Below, in pieces: positions 40,131 through 48,547 of a stretch of 64,000 bases of DNA (the first letter of the stretch is position 1; every line of letters starts with the position of its first letter). The notes under the pieces are model-generated. The model saw only the letters and a list, made by a program, of their open reading frames with translations. It was not told the DNA's origin and did not search any database. This stretch comes from Litorimonas haliclonae (GTDB taxonomy: Bacteria; Pseudomonadota; Alphaproteobacteria; Caulobacterales; Maricaulaceae), in contig NZ_CBCSCO010000006.1 in NCBI RefSeq assembly GCF_965138505.1, forward strand, positions 62,001-126,000, given 5' to 3'. A program made the position numbers and the translations under genes.

Positions 40131-41801
40131 ATGACGACACGCCTTAAAATTGCTTCTGCTCAGCTTAATCCGACCGTGGGGGATTTGGAGGGGAATATTG
40201 CTCTGGCGAAGGAAGCTTTTGAGCGGGCGAAGGCGGACGGGGCGGATATTTTAGTCCTGCCCGAACAGCTTATAATCGGCTATCCGGCTGAGGATTTGGT
40301 GCTGAAACCGGCTGCTGTCGAAGACTGTAGGTCGCTCGCCGAAGACTTTGCGAAATTGACGAAAGACGGGCCGGCGGTCGTGTTCAACCTGCCTTGGGCC
40401 GACGGCGCGCATCTCTATAATGCGGCGTTGTTTATGCGAGGCGGAGAAATCACAGACGCGCGATATAAACACCACCTGCCGAATTATGGCGTTTTTGATG
40501 AAGCCCGTATTTTCACGCGGGGGCCTCTGCCTGATCCTATTGAATTTAAAGGGGTTATGATCGGACTGCCGATTTGTGAAGACCTGTGGCAGGAGGGCGT
40601 GGCGTCCCATCTTCGGGCCCGCGGAGCGGAAATCATGATTTCACCGAATGGCTCGCCTTGGCGGCGGACGGCTCTGTCCGAACGCACCGAAGCGCTCGGA
40701 GATAAAGTCCACACCTCCGGCCTGCCGCTCATTTACGTCAATCAAGTCGGCGGACAGGACGAGCTGGTCTTTGACGGCTCCAGTTTCTCCATGAGCGCGG
40801 CAGGCGCCATTGTCCAATCTCTCAAAAGTTTCGTGCCGGATTATGACGTCTCCGTCTGGGAAAAAGAAGGCGGCAAATGGGTTTGCAAAAAAGCGAAAAT
40901 CGAAGCGCAGCTCACAGGCTATGAAGCCGATTGGCGCGCGACTTGTTTAGGGCTCGGCGATTACGTCAATAAGAATGGTTTCAAACAAGTTGTCTTAGGC
41001 ATGTCCGGCGGCATAGACAGCGCAATGGCGGCGACAATTGCCGTCGACGCGCTCGGCAAAGACCGCGTTTGGTGCGTGATGATGCCGACCAAATATACAA
41101 GCTCCGACAGTCTGGAAGATGCCAAAGCCTGCGCGCAGCGCCTCGGGTGCCGTTATGACGTCATTGCGATAAAACCTGCGATAGACGCTTTCGATGAAAT
41201 GCTTGACCCATTGTTCGACGGGACGACACCCGACACGACAGAAGAAAACATCCAATCCCGCTCCCGCGCCCTGACTTTGATGGCCCTGTCCAATAAATTT
41301 GGACCGATGTTGCTCACGACAGGCAATAAATCTGAAATGGCTGTGGGTTATGCAACGCTCTACGGGGATATGTCCGGTGGCTATAACCCTTTGAAAGACC
41401 TATATAAAACCGAAGTTTTTGCCCTGGCAGAGTGGCGAAACGCCCATACGCCGGATGACCTTCTCGGCGGAGACGCTCCGATTCCGAGGCGTATTATAAC
41501 CAAACCGCCTTCGGCGGAACTTCGCGAAGATCAGAAAGACAGCGACTCCCTGCCGGAATATGACGTTTTGGACGACATCCTACGCGGCCTGATAGATTAT
41601 GAATGGCCTGTCGAGGCGCTTTTGGAACGCGGTCACAAGCCAAAAGATATAGCCCGCATTCAAAATCTCCTCTATATCGCCGAATATAAACGCCGACAGG
41701 CGCCGCCCGGCGTAAAAATCGGGATTAAAAACTTTGGCCGGGATCGTCGCTATCCGATTACAAATCGTTATCGCGACGCGGTTCCCCAAATAGAACCTTA
41801 A
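40131..41801 (+). CDS. nadE: Glutamine-dependent NAD+ synthetase
   Basis: NadE amidates nicotinic acid adenine dinucleotide to NAD+. The 556-residue two-domain form has an N-terminal nitrilase-type glutaminase with Glu (LVLPEQLIIGYPAEDL), Lys (YKHHLPNYGVFDEAR) and Cys (GLPICEDLWQ), plus a C-terminal synthetase with the PP-loop LGMSGGIDSAMAATIA and LLTTGNKSEMAVGYATLYGDMSGGYNPLKDLYKTEVF. ATG 40131 is chosen; a TTG at 40095 would add residues not typical of the family. No strong ribosome-binding site is seen. gltX follows 23 bases later. Confidence 0.96.
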   Translation: MTTRLKIASAQLNPTVGDLEGNIALAKEAFERAKADGADILVLPEQLIIGYPAEDLVLKPAAVEDCRSLAEDFAKLTKDGPAVVFNLPWADGAHLYNAALFMRGGEITDARYKHHLPNYGVFDEARIFTRGPLPDPIEFKGVMIGLPICEDLWQEGVASHLRARGAEIMISPNGSPWRRTALSERTEALGDKVHTSGLPLIYVNQVGGQDELVFDGSSFSMSAAGAIVQSLKSFVPDYDVSVWEKEGGKWVCKKAKIEAQLTGYEADWRATCLGLGDYVNKNGFKQVVLGMSGGIDSAMAATIAVDALGKDRVWCVMMPTKYTSSDSLEDAKACAQRLGCRYDVIAIKPAIDAFDEMLDPLFDGTTPDTTEENIQSRSRALTLMALSNKFGPMLLTTGNKSEMAVGYATLYGDMSGGYNPLKDLYKTEVFALAEWRNAHTPDDLLGGDAPIPRRIITKPPSAELREDQKDSDSLPEYDVLDDILRGLIDYEWPVEALLERGHKPKDIARIQNLLYIAEYKRRQAPPGVKIGIKNFGRDRRYPITNRYRDAVPQIEP

Positions 41802-41824
41802 AGTCTAAATCAGAAGAAGAATGT

Positions 41825-43177
41825 ATGTCCGCCTCAAATACTCCCCGCGTTAGATTTGCCCCGTCCCCGACGGGGAAGCTCCATGTCGGCAATGTCCGTA
41901 CGGCGCTGCTTAATTGGTTGTTCGCCCGCAAAAACGACGGCGCTTTCATTTTGCGAATTGACGACACTGATCTGGAACGTAGCACGAAAGCCTATGAGGA
42001 CGGCCTTCGCGAAGATCTGACTTGGCTTGGCCTGAAATGGGATGAGACGTTCAGTCAATCCGACCGTTTTGATCAATACGAAGCCGCGGCGGATAAGCTG
42101 AAAAAAGAAGGCACGCTTTACCCCTGCTATGAAACGGCCGATGAGCTTGACCGTCAACGGAAACTACAACGCGTGCAGGGCAAGCCGCCCGTTTATAACC
42201 GCCATGCGTTGAGCTTGAGTGATGAGGACAAGAAGGCGTTGGAAGCCGAGGGCCGCCAGCCGCATTGGCGCTTCAAACTTTCCGGTAATCCCGTGACATG
42301 GGACGATGTCGTACGCGGAGAGCAATCCATTGATACCGCTTCGATATCCGATCCCGTGCTTATTCGCGCGGACGGCTCCTTCCTCTATACGCTCCCGAGC
42401 GTCGTGGACGATATCGACGCCAAAATCACGCATGTTATTCGCGGCGAAGATCATGTGACTAATTCGGGCGCGCAGATTGAGATATTCCAAGCGCTATCAG
42501 ATCACCTCCCGAAATTTGCGCATATGCCGCTTTTGGTCGGCGCGGACGGAAAGGGTCTTTCCAAACGGCTTGGCTCGCTCTCTATGGGCGAATTACGCGA
42601 TCAGCATATTGAACCGCTCGCCATTTGTTCATTACTCGGTAAAATCGGAACGTCTGACCCGATTGAGGCGCGCCCGTCTATGGACGTGCTAGTTGAGGAA
42701 TTCAGTTTTGATAAGGTGGGCCGCGCCCCGGCCCGGTTTGACGAAGCAGAGCTTTTGCTCATTAATGGACGTCTGCTCCACGAAACACCTTACGCGGATG
42801 TGAAAGAGCGTCTGGACGCTCTCGGCGTCTCCGGCGGCGAAGCGCTCTGGCTTGCTGTTCGGTCTAATGTCGAGAAACTCTCAGACGTCGAGGACTGGTC
42901 TCGAATTTTGTTTGAAAAATCTGAGGGTAAGATTGAAGAAGAGGATAAAGAGTTCTGCGCTCAAGCTGCGGCGCTGATGCCCGGCTCAGTGGATGAGGAC
43001 AGTTGGGGCCCTTGGCTCACTGCGGTGAAAACAGAGACCGGGCGCAAAGGGAAGGGGCTGTTCATGCCGCTTCGCCGCGCTCTGACAGGCATGGATCACG
43101 GCCCGGAAATGGGCCCGCTTTTGGCGCTGATGGGGGCAGACAGAGCCAAAGCCCGGCTAAACGGGAAGGCAGGTTAG
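41825..43177 (+). CDS. gltX: Glutamate-tRNA ligase
   Basis: This class I aminoacyl-tRNA synthetase charges tRNA-Glu. The 450-residue protein has the HIGH equivalent in RFAPSPTGKLHVGNVRTALLNWL and the KMSKS equivalent GKGLSKRLGS. The helical anticodon-binding domain follows, with GRKGKGLFMPLRRALTG near the end. Many Alphaproteobacteria have two GltX copies, one of which also charges tRNA-Gln for amidation by GatCAB; which copy this is cannot be decided here. It follows nadE by 23 bases. Confidence 0.95.
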   Translation: MSASNTPRVRFAPSPTGKLHVGNVRTALLNWLFARKNDGAFILRIDDTDLERSTKAYEDGLREDLTWLGLKWDETFSQSDRFDQYEAAADKLKKEGTLYPCYETADELDRQRKLQRVQGKPPVYNRHALSLSDEDKKALEAEGRQPHWRFKLSGNPVTWDDVVRGEQSIDTASISDPVLIRADGSFLYTLPSVVDDIDAKITHVIRGEDHVTNSGAQIEIFQALSDHLPKFAHMPLLVGADGKGLSKRLGSLSMGELRDQHIEPLAICSLLGKIGTSDPIEARPSMDVLVEEFSFDKVGRAPARFDEAELLLINGRLLHETPYADVKERLDALGVSGGEALWLAVRSNVEKLSDVEDWSRILFEKSEGKIEEEDKEFCAQAAALMPGSVDEDSWGPWLTAVKTETGRKGKGLFMPLRRALTGMDHGPEMGPLLALMGADRAKARLNGKAG

Positions 43178-43259
43178 GCCAGGTCGCCTCACAAAACTGT
43201 GTGTTGGATGTCAGGCAAGTCGCCGTTATTCGACACACAACAATTAGAGAGAGACCACT

Positions 43260-43673
43260 ATGCCAAAAAACCTTAAACCCGCTCTTTTACTGACACGACT
43301 GTTCATTGCTTATTTCATGCTCATGTGGGCTTTGGACCGCTTTTCAGATGCCGAGCATGCTGAAAATGTGGCAAACAAATTCTATAAAGTCGGAGACCTA
43401 AGTCTTTCCGCGGTTCCGCCCCAAGCCATCGGGGTCTTTTTGCTTGTCGTGATTTTTGCGTTTGTCATTGGCCTTAAAAAACGGATTTCCTACGGCCTTG
43501 TTATGGTCATTCACGGACTTGGAACACTATTTACAATCAAACATCTTGTGCCGTTTTCCGACAGCTTCACTCTTATTTTCCTCGCCGCTCTGCCCACGCT
43601 CGGCGCGATGATATTGCTCTTTATCCTTCGCCGAGAAGACACGATATTGAGCCTGAAAGGGAAATGGAGCTAA
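43260..43673 (+). CDS. Four-helix membrane protein, DoxX-like
   Basis: The 137-residue inner-membrane protein has four predicted membrane segments (LLLTRLFIAYFMLMWALDRF, AIGVFLLVVIFAFVIGL, ISYGLVMVIHGLGTLF, LIFLAALPTLGAMILLFIL) and looks DoxX-like in size and layout. The conserved DRF after the first helix and the basic C-terminus are noticeable. The function is unknown. The ribosome-binding site is GAGAGAG. An 82-base gap from gltX contains GTGTGT and ACACAC arms, so it may have its own promoter. Confidence 0.75.
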   Translation: MPKNLKPALLLTRLFIAYFMLMWALDRFSDAEHAENVANKFYKVGDLSLSAVPPQAIGVFLLVVIFAFVIGLKKRISYGLVMVIHGLGTLFTIKHLVPFSDSFTLIFLAALPTLGAMILLFILRREDTILSLKGKWS

Positions 43674-43772
43674 TCCCACAAACAAATTGGCTGGCCTTGA
43701 GCTATGAGGGACCAAAGGCTCGAGACCAGCCCGTTTGCTAGCATGTGCCACAGGGAGTGACAGCGCTTCGGG

Positions 43773-43804
43773 GTTGTCGGAAGTGGGATGGGGAGGCCGA
43801 CAAC
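43773..43804. repeat. Perfect 8-base inverted repeat between convergent genes
   Basis: GTTGTCGG (43773-43780) and CCGACAAC (43797-43804) flank a 16-base G-rich loop, followed by GTTTTCC. It lies in the gap between the convergent DoxX-like gene and the minus-strand small membrane gene, so a terminator role is possible. A second nested hairpin with GGCTGG/CCAGCC arms lies at about 43.69-43.73 kb. Confidence 0.45.
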
Positions 43805-43915
43805 GTTTTCCTTATGCGCCTGATCCTGTATTTTGTCATCAGGCGAGGTCACGCTTCTCGTCTCTATGGTAAATTTACACTGAAAGCTGGTCTTTTGAGG
43901 CGTTTACGAAGGCTT

Positions 43916-44095
43916 TCATTTACGCCGAAAGAAAAGCCTGACCCATATCGGGTCAAACACAACCATAATAAGAACGACAGCCGCACCCCACATCCAATGC
44001 GCGCCCTTTAGCCATAACCAGAAAAAGAGCACGAGAAGCAATGGGTAATAGAGAAACGCCCAGTAGACTTTCAATATCGCCGCAAAGGTTTTCAC
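43916..44095 (-). CDS. Small two-helix membrane protein coupled to sixA
   Basis: A GTG start at 44095 overlaps the sixA TGA (GTGA), and the frame runs 59 codons to TGA at 43916. The product has two hydrophobic segments (VYWAFLYYPLLLVLFFWLWL and HWMWGAAVVLIMVVF) and a basic RLFFRRK tail, Trp/Phe-rich. The stop-start overlap with sixA and its membrane-protein composition support a real gene. No family is recognised. It could anchor or localise SixA, which is speculation. Confidence 0.65.
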   Translation of the reverse strand: MKTFAAILKVYWAFLYYPLLLVLFFWLWLKGAHWMWGAAVVLIMVVFDPIWVRLFFRRK

Positions 44096-44607
44096 TTCAA
44101 ATCCTTAGGAATGATTAGATCAACCAATCGCCAAGTTTTTGGCGAGAACCAATTATCCGTAATCGGTGTCTTGGCCTTGTAAACGGCGCACGCTGCCGTC
44201 GGGAATTTATGGTCTTGGCCGCTGAGGTAGTAATGAAGTTCGGCCCAACCAGGATTGTGGCCTAGCAACATGAGATTGCAACCCGGGAAGGGCGTGTTTT
44301 GGCAAATTTGAATGACTTGTTCCGGTCCCGCGTGATATAAGTCCGAATTGTAATGCACTTCTTGTGCGCCCGGAATAGAGCGGATAAGGCGCATCGCTGT
44401 CTGGCGCGTCCGTTTTGAGTCAGAGCTCCAAATAATATCCGGCGCATACCCCCGGGCGTAAAGTTCCGCGCCAACATCTGTGGCAGCTTTTTCGCCCCGC
44501 GCATTTAATGGTCTTTGGTGGTCGCTCAGCCCCGCCTGGGCCCAAGAGGATTTGGCGTGGCGCATTAAAAGAAGATAGGGCGACGTATCGGATTTAGTCA
44601 TAGGCAC
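44092..44607 (-). CDS. SixA-type histidine phosphatase
   Basis: The 171-residue histidine phosphatase of the SixA branch starts with YLLLMRHAKSSWAQAGLSDHQRPLNARGEKAATDVG (the RHG-type RHA active site) and contains IWSSDSKRTRQTAMRLI and LMLLGHNPGWAEL with the second catalytic His. SixA proteins dephosphorylate phosphohistidine on HPt or phosphotransfer proteins. A GTG at 44607 has AGGG seven bases upstream; ATG 44601 is the alternative. Its stop overlaps the next small membrane gene by 4 bases. Confidence 0.9.
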   Translation of the reverse strand: MPMTKSDTSPYLLLMRHAKSSWAQAGLSDHQRPLNARGEKAATDVGAELYARGYAPDIIWSSDSKRTRQTAMRLIRSIPGAQEVHYNSDLYHAGPEQVIQICQNTPFPGCNLMLLGHNPGWAELHYYLSGQDHKFPTAACAVYKAKTPITDNWFSPKTWRLVDLIIPKDLK

Positions 44608-44665
44608 AGTCTACCCTGAAACCAGCGCCAATCCTATCCTAGACACTTGTTAGCGCTCAGCGGGC

Positions 44666-45415
44666 CTAATTCATCTTATAAACAATGCCGACGCGGCTAA
44701 TCGTATCTGTCTTTTCTCGCCCCTCTGGAACGTCACTATGCGTTTCGAGACGGAACGAGGCGCGAACCGCAAACTTGTCGAAAAGGTCCGACGTAATTCC
44801 CGCTTCGTTCACAAGGAAGGTGTCCTGTTCGGAATACAACACTTCTGTATCGTTTGAAAATGTCACCTGGTCGCTGAACGCGTGCTCAAAGTCGGAATAG
44901 AGCCGGGCACTCAGAAAATCTTCATTCATGCTTGGCACGCCGAGCGGATTATTCGGAGCCAGACGAGCTTTCTGCGACCGATATCCCGCGCCGCTTTCAA
45001 TTTGCCACTGAGTAGGGTCATCCACGATAACGCTATACCCGACCCCGCCGCCAGCAAAGTATCCGCTTTTATAGGCGCCAAAAGCGTCATTGAAATAGTC
45101 GGCATTTGCGTATCCGTAAACGGCAGGGGCGAAATCACGACCGATTTTATAGCCCAGCCGATAGCGACGCTTATTCGTTTCGCCTTGGTTTTTCCCGTAA
45201 TCGGCAGAGATTTTAGCAGAATGACGCCAGTCGCTCCCGCGATTTTCAAGCTTTGTCGCAAAGCCAAGAACAGTCGTGTCATTATTTCCGGTCGTTTTCG
45301 ACCCGTTGAGAGACGCTTCGCCTGTCCACCCTATGTCTTCCTCTGCCCAAGACTGTCCTGCCGCTCCCAAGCTGAGGGAAATGGCGAAAACAGCTGAAAA
45401 GGCGAGGCGGTACAT
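44666..45415 (-). CDS. DUF481 outer-membrane protein (copy 1)
   Basis: This 249-residue DUF481/YdiY-like beta-barrel has an N-terminal signal peptide (MYRLAFSAVFAISLSLGAAGQSWA). ATG 45415 has AAGGAG before it; an upstream in-frame extension is not signal-like. The mature part alternates beta strands: GWTGEASLNGSKTTGNNDTTVLGFATKLENRG, YRLGYKIGRDF, YANADYFNDAFGAYKSGYFAGGGVGYSV and the C-terminal RVGIVYKMN. The family function is unknown (salt-induced in some bacteria). It is a tandem paralogue of the gene at 45557-46297, separated by 141 bases. Confidence 0.9.
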   Translation of the reverse strand: MYRLAFSAVFAISLSLGAAGQSWAEEDIGWTGEASLNGSKTTGNNDTTVLGFATKLENRGSDWRHSAKISADYGKNQGETNKRRYRLGYKIGRDFAPAVYGYANADYFNDAFGAYKSGYFAGGGVGYSVIVDDPTQWQIESGAGYRSQKARLAPNNPLGVPSMNEDFLSARLYSDFEHAFSDQVTFSNDTEVLYSEQDTFLVNEAGITSDLFDKFAVRASFRLETHSDVPEGREKTDTISRVGIVYKMN

Positions 45416-45556
45416 AGTGGGCTCCTTAGGGAATTTAAGGGGTAAGAGAAATGTGAGAAGTCGTGGAAGCCTATAGGAAAAGGCGGTTAACTTGGCGTTA
45501 ATCAGTTGCAGTCGGCCTTGATTGACCGCCTGCAACGGATCCAACTTTAATGCTGT

Positions 45557-46297
45557 TTATTTCATAGTGTACACAATACCGATTCGGCTAATCGTGTCGG
45601 TTTTTTCTGTCCCGACCGGAACGTCCGTATGGTGTTCGACGCGGAAAGAAGCGCGAAGCGCAAAGCTGTCAAAGAGTTGCGACGTTACACCGATTTCATT
45701 GGTCAGGAATGTGTCAGATTCGGAATAAAGCAATTCGGTATCGTTATAAGCAGACACTTTGTCGTTGAACACATAATCCAAGTCTGAAGCCAACTGTCCG
45801 GCAATCTCACTTTCTGTCCGGCTTGGTTCTCCTGTAGGATTGTTCAACGCCAGACGTGCTTTCTGCGAACGATAGCCGCCTCCGGCCTCAACGCTCCAGG
45901 TCAAAGGCGCATCAAGCAAAATTTGATAACCGACACCCCCGCCGAGGAAATAGCCCTGTTTAAACGCGCCGAAATCATCGCTGAAATAATCGGCATTGGC
46001 ATAGCCGTAGAGCTGCTCAGAGATATCGCGGTCAATTTGATAGCCAAGTGCGTAGCGATTTTTGTTCTCTTCGCCGTCTGCTTTGCCGTAATCGGCAGAC
46101 GCCTTGATCGAATGTTTCCATTGGTCTGTTTCTTTGGCCAGCTTCAAACCAAACCCGACATCTGTCGTTTCGGTGTTACCGGTTGTCAAAGAGCCGTTCA
46201 GCGCTGCTTCGCCGGTAAAGCCTTCGGTAAACTGAGCGTGAGATACTGTGGCAGCTCCGGCCCAGACCAAAGCAGAAATTGAAAGTGTACGTAACAT
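45557..46297 (-). CDS. DUF481 outer-membrane protein (copy 2)
   Basis: The 246-residue paralogue is closely similar to the neighbouring DUF481 protein over its length: GFTGEAALNGSLTTGNTETTDVGFGLKLAKETD, YANADYFSDDFGAFKQGYFLGGGVGYQILLDAP, GGYRSQKARLALNNPTGEPS and the end TISRIGIVYTMK. A signal peptide (MLRTLSISALVWAGAATVSHA) is present. The pair looks like a tandem duplication, with diverged leader sequences that may allow separate regulation. Confidence 0.9.
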   Translation of the reverse strand: MLRTLSISALVWAGAATVSHAQFTEGFTGEAALNGSLTTGNTETTDVGFGLKLAKETDQWKHSIKASADYGKADGEENKNRYALGYQIDRDISEQLYGYANADYFSDDFGAFKQGYFLGGGVGYQILLDAPLTWSVEAGGGYRSQKARLALNNPTGEPSRTESEIAGQLASDLDYVFNDKVSAYNDTELLYSESDTFLTNEIGVTSQLFDSFALRASFRVEHHTDVPVGTEKTDTISRIGIVYTMK

Positions 46298-46508
46298 GGG
46301 AATAATCTCTTGTGTTAGGGGATGCCCATCCGGGGCGGAAAACGCGGGTTATATAAAAATGTTTATGAACATAGGTTAAATGAACGCTTGCGGCGGTTAA
46401 AGGCGGGATGACAGGTCTTGCGCACTTGTTGAGAGCCGCGCGGACCGTTATAGCGTCGCCAACTCAGACACTTCGGTCGGATTGACCCAGAGATAGAATA
46501 GACCTGAC

Positions 46509-47777
46509 ATGCACGATATCAAAGCCATTCGCGAAAACCCCGCCGAGTATGACGCCCTTTGGGCCAAACGCGGACTTGAGCCGCAAACCAAAAAGATTTT
46601 GGATCAAGACGCGCTTATCCGTAAAGCGACTCAGGTCATGCAAGAGGCCGAGGCGGCCCGGAATAAAAGCTCCAAGCTTATCGGTCAGGCCATGGCAAAG
46701 GGCGACAAAGAAGAAGCCGAACGTCTCAAAACCGAAGTGGCCGGCGCGAAAAACGTCATCGCCGCCATGGGCCAGCAGGTCGAAAGTGAAAAGGCGCAAT
46801 TGGATATGCTCCTCGCCAGTCTTCCCAATGTCCCGTTTGAAGATGTGCCCGACGGAGAGAGCGAAGACGACAATGTCGAAGTCGCGAAATGGGGCGAGCC
46901 GAAAGAGTTTTCCTTCGAGCCGCAATCCCATGATGACCTCGGAACCGCGCTCGGCCTGATGAATTTTGAAACCGCCGCCAAGATGAGCGGTAGCCGTTTT
47001 GTGGTGCTGAGCGGCGCGCTTTCCCGCATGGACCGCGCTCTGGCGAGCCTGATGCTCGATATGCAGACGGAGGAGGGGTTTGAGGAGACGACTCCGCCGT
47101 TTCTGGTTTGGAATAGAGCTTTGTTCGGAACGGGTCAGCTTCCAAAGTTTGAAGAGGATTTGTATAAAACGGACGGAGACCATTATCTCATTCCTACCGC
47201 CGAGGTTTCCCTAACCAACACGGTTCGCGAATCCATCCTTGATGCTGACGCGCTCCCCAAACGCCTCACCGCGCATACCCCCTGCTTCCGCTCCGAAGCA
47301 GGTTCTGCGGGGCGGGATACCAAAGGTATGATCCGCCAGCATCAGTTTAACAAGGTCGAGTTGGTCTCTATCTGCAAGCCCGAAGAGAGCGAGGACGAGC
47401 ATAAAAATATGCTGCGTTGTGCCGAAGCGGTGTTGCAGAAACTGGAGCTGCCTTACCGCGTGGTTGAGCTTTGCACAGGCGATCTCGGATTTGGCGCGCG
47501 CAAGACTTACGACATCGAAGTGTGGCTCCCGAGCCAGAATACCTACCGCGAAATTAGTTCGATCAGTAATTGCGGAGACTTCCAAGCTCGCCGTATGCAG
47601 GCGCGCTATAAGTTCGCCGAGAAAGACAACCGTTTCGTCCATACGCTCAACGGCTCCGGCCTCGCGGTTGGCCGTACGCTCGTCGCTATCTTGGAAAACT
47701 ATCAGAACGAAGACGGCACGATCACAGTGCCAAAGGCTCTCGTGCCGTATATGGGCGGGTTAGAGACGATTGGGTAA
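46509..47777 (+). CDS. serS: Serine-tRNA ligase
   Basis: This class II synthetase charges tRNA-Ser. The 422-residue protein begins with the long antiparallel coiled coil (residues 1-105) that contacts the tRNA. The class II motifs follow: motif 2 TPCFRSEAGSAGRDTKGMIRQHQFNKVELV and motif 3 NGSGLAVGRTLVAILENYQNEDG. It heads a serS-surE-pcm set but is separated from surE by 770 bases of repeat-rich DNA. Confidence 0.97.
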   Translation: MHDIKAIRENPAEYDALWAKRGLEPQTKKILDQDALIRKATQVMQEAEAARNKSSKLIGQAMAKGDKEEAERLKTEVAGAKNVIAAMGQQVESEKAQLDMLLASLPNVPFEDVPDGESEDDNVEVAKWGEPKEFSFEPQSHDDLGTALGLMNFETAAKMSGSRFVVLSGALSRMDRALASLMLDMQTEEGFEETTPPFLVWNRALFGTGQLPKFEEDLYKTDGDHYLIPTAEVSLTNTVRESILDADALPKRLTAHTPCFRSEAGSAGRDTKGMIRQHQFNKVELVSICKPEESEDEHKNMLRCAEAVLQKLELPYRVVELCTGDLGFGARKTYDIEVWLPSQNTYREISSISNCGDFQARRMQARYKFAEKDNRFVHTLNGSGLAVGRTLVAILENYQNEDGTITVPKALVPYMGGLETIG

Positions 47778-47798
47778 AAGGGCATATCTCTTACTGCC

Positions 47799-47950
47799 GT
47801 CATTACCCGACTTGATCGGGTAATCCATGCGCCTAGGGTTACTTCAATTGGATTGTTGGCGAATTTGTTTTGTCGACAGCGCACGCAATCGTTAGTCCGT
47901 ATAATACGTAAGAACACCGCATGGATTCCCCGTCGGAGGCGGGGAATGAC
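47799..47950. repeat. Small palindromic element with terminal inverted repeats (MITE-like)
   Basis: The ends GTCATT (47799-47804) and AATGAC (47945-47950) are inverted copies. Each end is itself a hairpin: ATTACCCGA/TCGGGTAAT (47802-47824) and ATTCCCCG/CGGGGAAT (47925-47947). AATCCATGCG (47822-47831) and CGCATGGATT (47918-47927) are perfect inverted copies. The roughly 33-base ends match at about three quarters of positions. The 152-base element has no coding capacity. Confidence 0.7.
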
Positions 47951-47955
47951 GAGCG

Positions 47956-48262
47956 TAAAGGAATGATCCGCACTTACCCATCCAAAAACCTCAACCCCTT
48001 CAAACTCTTACAAAGAAATCAAGAGATAGATCCGCACTTTGCGTTTTGCCCCTATTTTGAAGATGTTCTTCTGAACACGGACAGGAACGCGTCAGGTTTT
48101 GGTTCAGGGGACGGCGAGGTTGAGCATTCGCTTGTGACAGGGCGAACTGTGCCGGGCCTGCTGCGAGTGTGAGCCTGCCTTGCCGTGCAGTGTCGGACTG
48201 AAACAAATCCGGTGAGTGCGACTGCGGGAGAAACAAGAGGCCGCTCGGGTATAAAATCGCTG
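47956..48262. other. Intergenic stretch with no convincing gene
   Basis: This part of the serS-surE gap has open frames on both strands, but all have biased composition and lack ribosome-binding sites. It may be the remnant of a lost gene or element; nothing is recognisable. Confidence 0.4.
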
Positions 48263-48340
48263 CTGCAGAGCGTGACGCTTTGTGAAAATTACTTTTTGAC
48301 GTCTTTATCGGTTGTTCCGACAAGGCGTCACGCTCTGCGG
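48263..48340. repeat. Long inverted repeat (about 21-base arms)
   Basis: The arms 48265-48283 (GCAGAGCGTGACGCTTTGT) and 48320-48338 (ACAAGGCGTCACGCTCTGC) are inverted copies with one G-U position. Pairing extends 2 bases outward. The loop is 36 bases and AT-rich. No T-run follows on either side. Confidence 0.8.
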
Positions 48341-48435
48341 GCTGTCCACTTAATTTCGGATGCCTTCAAGGAGGCTCTGCACTGGATTGCGAGTAGGGGG
48401 AAAGGCGTGGTTTATGCACAAGTCATATTTTTCCT

Positions 48436-48471
48436 GTCATTCCGCACCCGGCGAAGTGAACCCGGAATGAC
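48436..48471. repeat. Short GTCATTCCG palindrome
   Basis: GTCATTCCG (48436-48444) pairs with CGGAATGAC (48463-48471). It resembles one end of the 47799-47950 element and is probably a solitary or degenerate relative. It ends about 76 bases before surE. Confidence 0.55.
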
Positions 48472-48547
48472 GGCGAAAGTGAGAGTATTTCTATCCGACT
48501 GACCAACAATCATTTCCGTTTTCTTTCAAACCCGTTATGACGGGCCT

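Noticed and set aside
46464..47183. Open frame of 239 codons antisense to serS
   Set aside because: It overlaps the serS coding region and has no recognisable domain or start signal.
48000..48323. Minus-strand frame of 107 codons in the serS-surE gap
   Set aside because: It needs a TTG start inside the long inverted repeat, has no ribosome-binding site, and its sequence is low in hydrophobic structure.
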